Origin: Clostridiales bacterium
GTDB lineage: Bacteria; Bacillota; Clostridia; Christensenellales; Aristaeellaceae
Assembly: GCA_004555535.1 (NCBI GenBank)
Contig: SFHU01000118.1
Coordinates: 1 to 8,515 of the forward strand
Direction of reading: 5' to 3'
Length of the DNA stretch: 8,515 bases
The first letter of the stretch is position 1. The number at the start of each line of letters is the position of its first letter. The notes beneath the pieces are model-generated. The model was not told the origin of the DNA and did not search any database. It saw nothing but the letters and a program-made list of their open reading frames with translations. Position numbers and translations under genes: made by a program. Below are positions 6,634 through 8,515 of the stretch, piece by piece.

Positions 6634-7989
6634 ATGGAACTGACACCCAAACAGGTCGTGCGGGAGCTCGACCGCTACATCATCGGCCAGGACGAGGCCA
6701 AGCGCGCGGTCGCCGTGGCGCTGCGCAACCGTTACCGCCGCAGCCGCCTGCCGGAGGAGATCCGCGAGGAGATCGTCCCCAAGAACATCCTGATGGTCGG
6801 CCCGACCGGCGTGGGCAAGACGGAGATCGCGCGCCGGCTGGCGAAGCTGGTGGACGCGCCGTTTGTCAAGGTCGAGGCGACGAAATTCACCGAGGTCGGC
6901 TATGTCGGCCGCGACGTGGAGAGCATCATCCGCGACCTCGTCGAGGCGAGCGTGCGCATCTGCAAGGAGCAGGCCAGCCAGAAGGTCAAGGCGCGCGCGA
7001 CCGTGCTGGCGGAGGAGCGCATCGTCGATCTGATCCTGCATCCGAACCGCAAGCCGGCCAACCCGATCGACGTGCTGCTGGGCAACAAGCCCAAGGAGCC
7101 GGCGGTGCCCGAGGGCGAGCGCCAGCAGATCGCCCGGCGCGCGGAGGAGCTGCGCGGGCAGCTCATGCGCGGCGAGCTGGAGGATCTGGAGGTCGAAATC
7201 GAGGTCGAGGACGCGCCCAAGGACGTCGAGATCAACGGCGCGAGCGTTAACATCGGCTCTGTGATGGGCGACATGCTGCCCAAGAAGACGAAGATGCGCC
7301 GCATGAAGGTCAGCGACGCGCGCCGCGTGCTTGTCGCCGAGGAGGAGAGCAAGCTCATCGACATGGACGCCGTGACCGAGGAGGCCATCCGCCGCGCGGA
7401 GCAGGACGGCATCGTCTTCATCGACGAGATCGACAAGGTCGCCGGGCGCGCCGCCAACGGCCCGGACGTCAGCCGCGAGGGCGTGCAGCGCGACATCCTT
7501 CCCATCGTCGAGGGCAGCACGGTCAACACGAAATACGGCGTGGTCAGGACGGACTACATGCTCTTTATCGCGGCGGGCGCCTTCCATGTCGCCAAGGTGA
7601 CGGACCTGATTCCCGAGCTGCAGGGCCGCTTTCCCGTGCGCGTGAACCTCAAGCCGCTGACGCGAGAGGACTTCAAGGCGATCCTTGGCAAGACGGACAA
7701 CGCGCTCACGCGCCAGTACGAGGCGCTGCTCGCGGTCGACCATGTGCACCTGCACTTTGAGGAATCGGCGCTTGACGCGCTGGCCGAGGCGGCCGAGCAG
7801 GCCAACGAGAGCGGCGAGGACATCGGCGCGCGCCGGCTGCACACGCTCTTTGAGCAGATGCTGGAGGATATCTCCTTCAACGCGGGCGGCGACATGCCGG
7901 ACGTGGACGTCGTCATCAACGGCGAATACGTGCGTGAGCACCTGGGCAGCGATGCCAAAAAGGCCGATATGAAGCGGTATATCCTGTAA
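6634..7989 (+). CDS. hslU: ATP-dependent protease ATPase subunit HslU (ClpY)
   Basis: HslU is the AAA+ hexameric unfoldase that feeds substrates to HslV. From the ATG at 6634 the product has 451 residues. Motifs in this numbering: ELTPKQVVRELDRYIIGQ (2-19), Walker A GPTGVGKT (56-63), pore loop GYVGRD (89-94), intermediate domain about 100-235 with charged helices, Walker B FIDEID (262-267), sensor 1 about 311-317, the arginine-finger region PELQGRFPVR (327-336) and sensor 2 GARRLHT (398-404). The C-terminus ends in RYIL, the type of tail that inserts into HslV pockets. A GTG at 6607 overlaps the hslV stop and would add nine residues. The ATG is preferred because GAGGGAAG lies just upstream and because homologues begin with this MxLTP sequence. 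codY, which follows in B. subtilis, is absent; a structured non-coding region follows instead. Confidence 0.97.
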   Translation: MELTPKQVVRELDRYIIGQDEAKRAVAVALRNRYRRSRLPEEIREEIVPKNILMVGPTGVGKTEIARRLAKLVDAPFVKVEATKFTEVGYVGRDVESIIRDLVEASVRICKEQASQKVKARATVLAEERIVDLILHPNRKPANPIDVLLGNKPKEPAVPEGERQQIARRAEELRGQLMRGELEDLEVEIEVEDAPKDVEINGASVNIGSVMGDMLPKKTKMRRMKVSDARRVLVAEEESKLIDMDAVTEEAIRRAEQDGIVFIDEIDKVAGRAANGPDVSREGVQRDILPIVEGSTVNTKYGVVRTDYMLFIAAGAFHVAKVTDLIPELQGRFPVRVNLKPLTREDFKAILGKTDNALTRQYEALLAVDHVHLHFEESALDALAEAAEQANESGEDIGARRLHTLFEQMLEDISFNAGGDMPDVDVVINGEYVREHLGSDAKKADMKRYIL

Positions 7990-8170
7990 GACGGATTCCA
8001 TTCTGAAATGCTTTCACAGGCGCGAAGCGCAGAAGGGAGTCTGAGGGATGAAGTCCCTCAGGCAGGTTTTAGGGCGGCAGCCCTAACGTCTCCCATGAGA
8101 TCGGGAAAAAACGAGTCTCAGAGCAGGCTGCAAAGCAGCCTACGATTGAGACGGGTTCGATTCGCAAAAG
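7990..8170. repeat. Multi-hairpin intergenic cassette bordered by imperfect direct repeats
   Basis: This starts at the base after the hslU stop and fills most of the 233-nt gap. Stems seen: GCGC-GAA-GCGC (8020-8030); CTGAGGGA-TGAAG-TCCCTCAG (8041-8061); TTAGGGC-GGCA-GCCCTAA (8069-8086); GGGAG (8035-8039) with CTCCC (8090-8094), which encloses the previous two; TGAGATCG (8096-8103) with CGA and TCTCA (8112-8120), with one bulged G; and AGGCTGC-AAA-GCAGCCT (8125-8141), inside an outer stem GTCTCA/TGAGAC (8115-8120, 8147-8152). The last outer stem and the preceding hairpin compete for TCTCA. Bases 7990-8010 and 8150-8170 match at 16 of 21 positions (GACGGATTCCATTC and GACGGGTTCGATTC). It could be a dispersed palindromic element or a structured RNA. 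No tRNA, tmRNA or riboswitch that I know fits. The pairing is plain in the sequence; identity and strand are open. Confidence 0.5.
8106..8152 (-). terminator. Terminator-like hairpin read on the minus strand
   Basis: Read on the minus strand, GTCTCA and TGAGAC (8152-8147 and 8120-8115) enclose the stem AGGCTGC-TTT-GCAGCCT (8141-8125). After three bases (TCG) comes a run of six T (bases 8111-8106). This has the form of an intrinsic terminator for leftward transcription. No minus-strand gene is visible to its right, so it might end an antisense or small RNA, or simply be part of the repeat. Confidence 0.4.
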
Positions 8171-8222
8171 AAGGATTCAGCAGAAGAACACCGGACACCG
8201 CGCGAGGGGAGCGTGAAACAAC

Positions 8223-8515
8223 GTGCAGGCGATGATCATCACGGCGTACAGGGACTATGAGGGCCTCTCCCGGATGCTGGGCGTGCTCAGCACCCGTGCG
8301 CTGTGCTTCGTGCACGTCGACCGCAAGAGCGATATCACGCAGGCACAGACGGACCGGCTCGACGCGATGGAGAACGTGCGCGCGATTCGCCGCTACAGGG
8401 TCAACTGGGGCAGCGTGTATCATCTGCACGCGCTGCTCGACCTCTGCTGCATGGCGCTGGAGGATCCGCGCGTGACGCACCTGCATCTGATCTCGGCGCA
8501 GGATTTCCCCACGGT
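8223..8515 (+). CDS. Core-2/I-branching type glycosyltransferase, N-terminal part (runs off the window)
   Basis: The first 97 residues of a protein cut by the window edge are present. They resemble the N-terminus of bacterial beta-1,6-N-acetylglucosaminyltransferase-like enzymes (core-2/I-branching family, PF02485): MIITAYRDYEGL (4-15), FVHVDRKSD (29-37), RVNWGSVYHLHALLDL (61-76) and LHLISAQDFP (86-95), the last matching the family's LxSGQDxP segment. Such enzymes usually add sugars to surface polysaccharides. The GTG at 8223 is chosen because an in-frame stop lies at 8214-8216 and GAGGGGAG (8204-8211) is 11 bases upstream; the in-frame ATG at 8232 is further from that site. No clear promoter is seen. 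Transcription may continue from hslU through the hairpin cassette. The sugar donor and acceptor cannot be told. Confidence 0.78.
   Translation, partial: MQAMIITAYRDYEGLSRMLGVLSTRALCFVHVDRKSDITQAQTDRLDAMENVRAIRRYRVNWGSVYHLHALLDLCCMALEDPRVTHLHLISAQDFPT

Noticed and set aside
8150..8163. GGGTTCGATTC as the T-arm of a tRNA or a tRNA-type attachment site
   Set aside because: The flanks do not form a five-pair T-stem and no anticodon or acceptor arm is present.
8008..8235. 75-codon + strand open frame in the hslU-glycosyltransferase gap
   Set aside because: No ribosome site before its ATG, composition explained by the hairpins, and it overlaps the glycosyltransferase start.

Overview
The window is a GC-rich bacterial chromosome segment with densely packed genes, all on the + strand. 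The order dprA - topA - trmFO - hslV - hslU is a conserved block of Bacillota (Firmicutes). Promoters of the housekeeping -35/-10 type with 17-bp spacers, strong GGAGG ribosome-binding sites and TTG/GTG starts fit the same phylum. High GC suggests a GC-rich lineage of Clostridia; the exact taxon is inference. No rRNA, tRNA, CRISPR array, IS element or prophage gene is visible.

Layout. Bases 1-148 are AT-rich and non-coding, with a possible leftward promoter and a small hairpin. A strong promoter (149-177) drives a gene for an alpha/beta-hydrolase esterase (TTG start, 239-1018). dprA, the DNA-processing protein of natural transformation, follows after 17 nt and is probably co-transcribed (1036-2235). 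topA (2363-4480) has its own promoter and TTG start. A 179-nt gap then holds a weak terminator, a 13-bp hairpin and a near-consensus promoter for trmFO (4660-5988), which makes the folate-dependent m5U54 of tRNA. hslV (6077-6610) and hslU (6634-7989) follow from another promoter and encode the HslVU (ClpQY) protease. The window ends in the first third or so of a core-2/I-branching type glycosyltransferase gene (8223 to the edge).

The genes are housekeeping: DNA uptake and processing, supercoiling, tRNA modification and proteolysis. The two flanking genes, the esterase and the glycosyltransferase, are accessory. Compared with the Bacillus subtilis order (dprA-topA-trmFO-xerC/codV-hslV-hslU-codY), xerC is missing between trmFO and hslV, and codY does not follow hslU.

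The least ordinary part is the 233-nt gap between hslU and the glycosyltransferase gene. It is packed with perfect hairpins, two mutually exclusive pairings, a terminator-like hairpin plus T-tract read on the minus strand, and imperfect 21-nt direct repeats at its borders (7990-8010 and 8150-8170). It looks like a structured RNA or a dispersed palindromic element and matches no family I can name. A second pattern is that each of the four recognisable promoters is followed by a GC-rich hairpin in the short leader before the ribosome-binding site.
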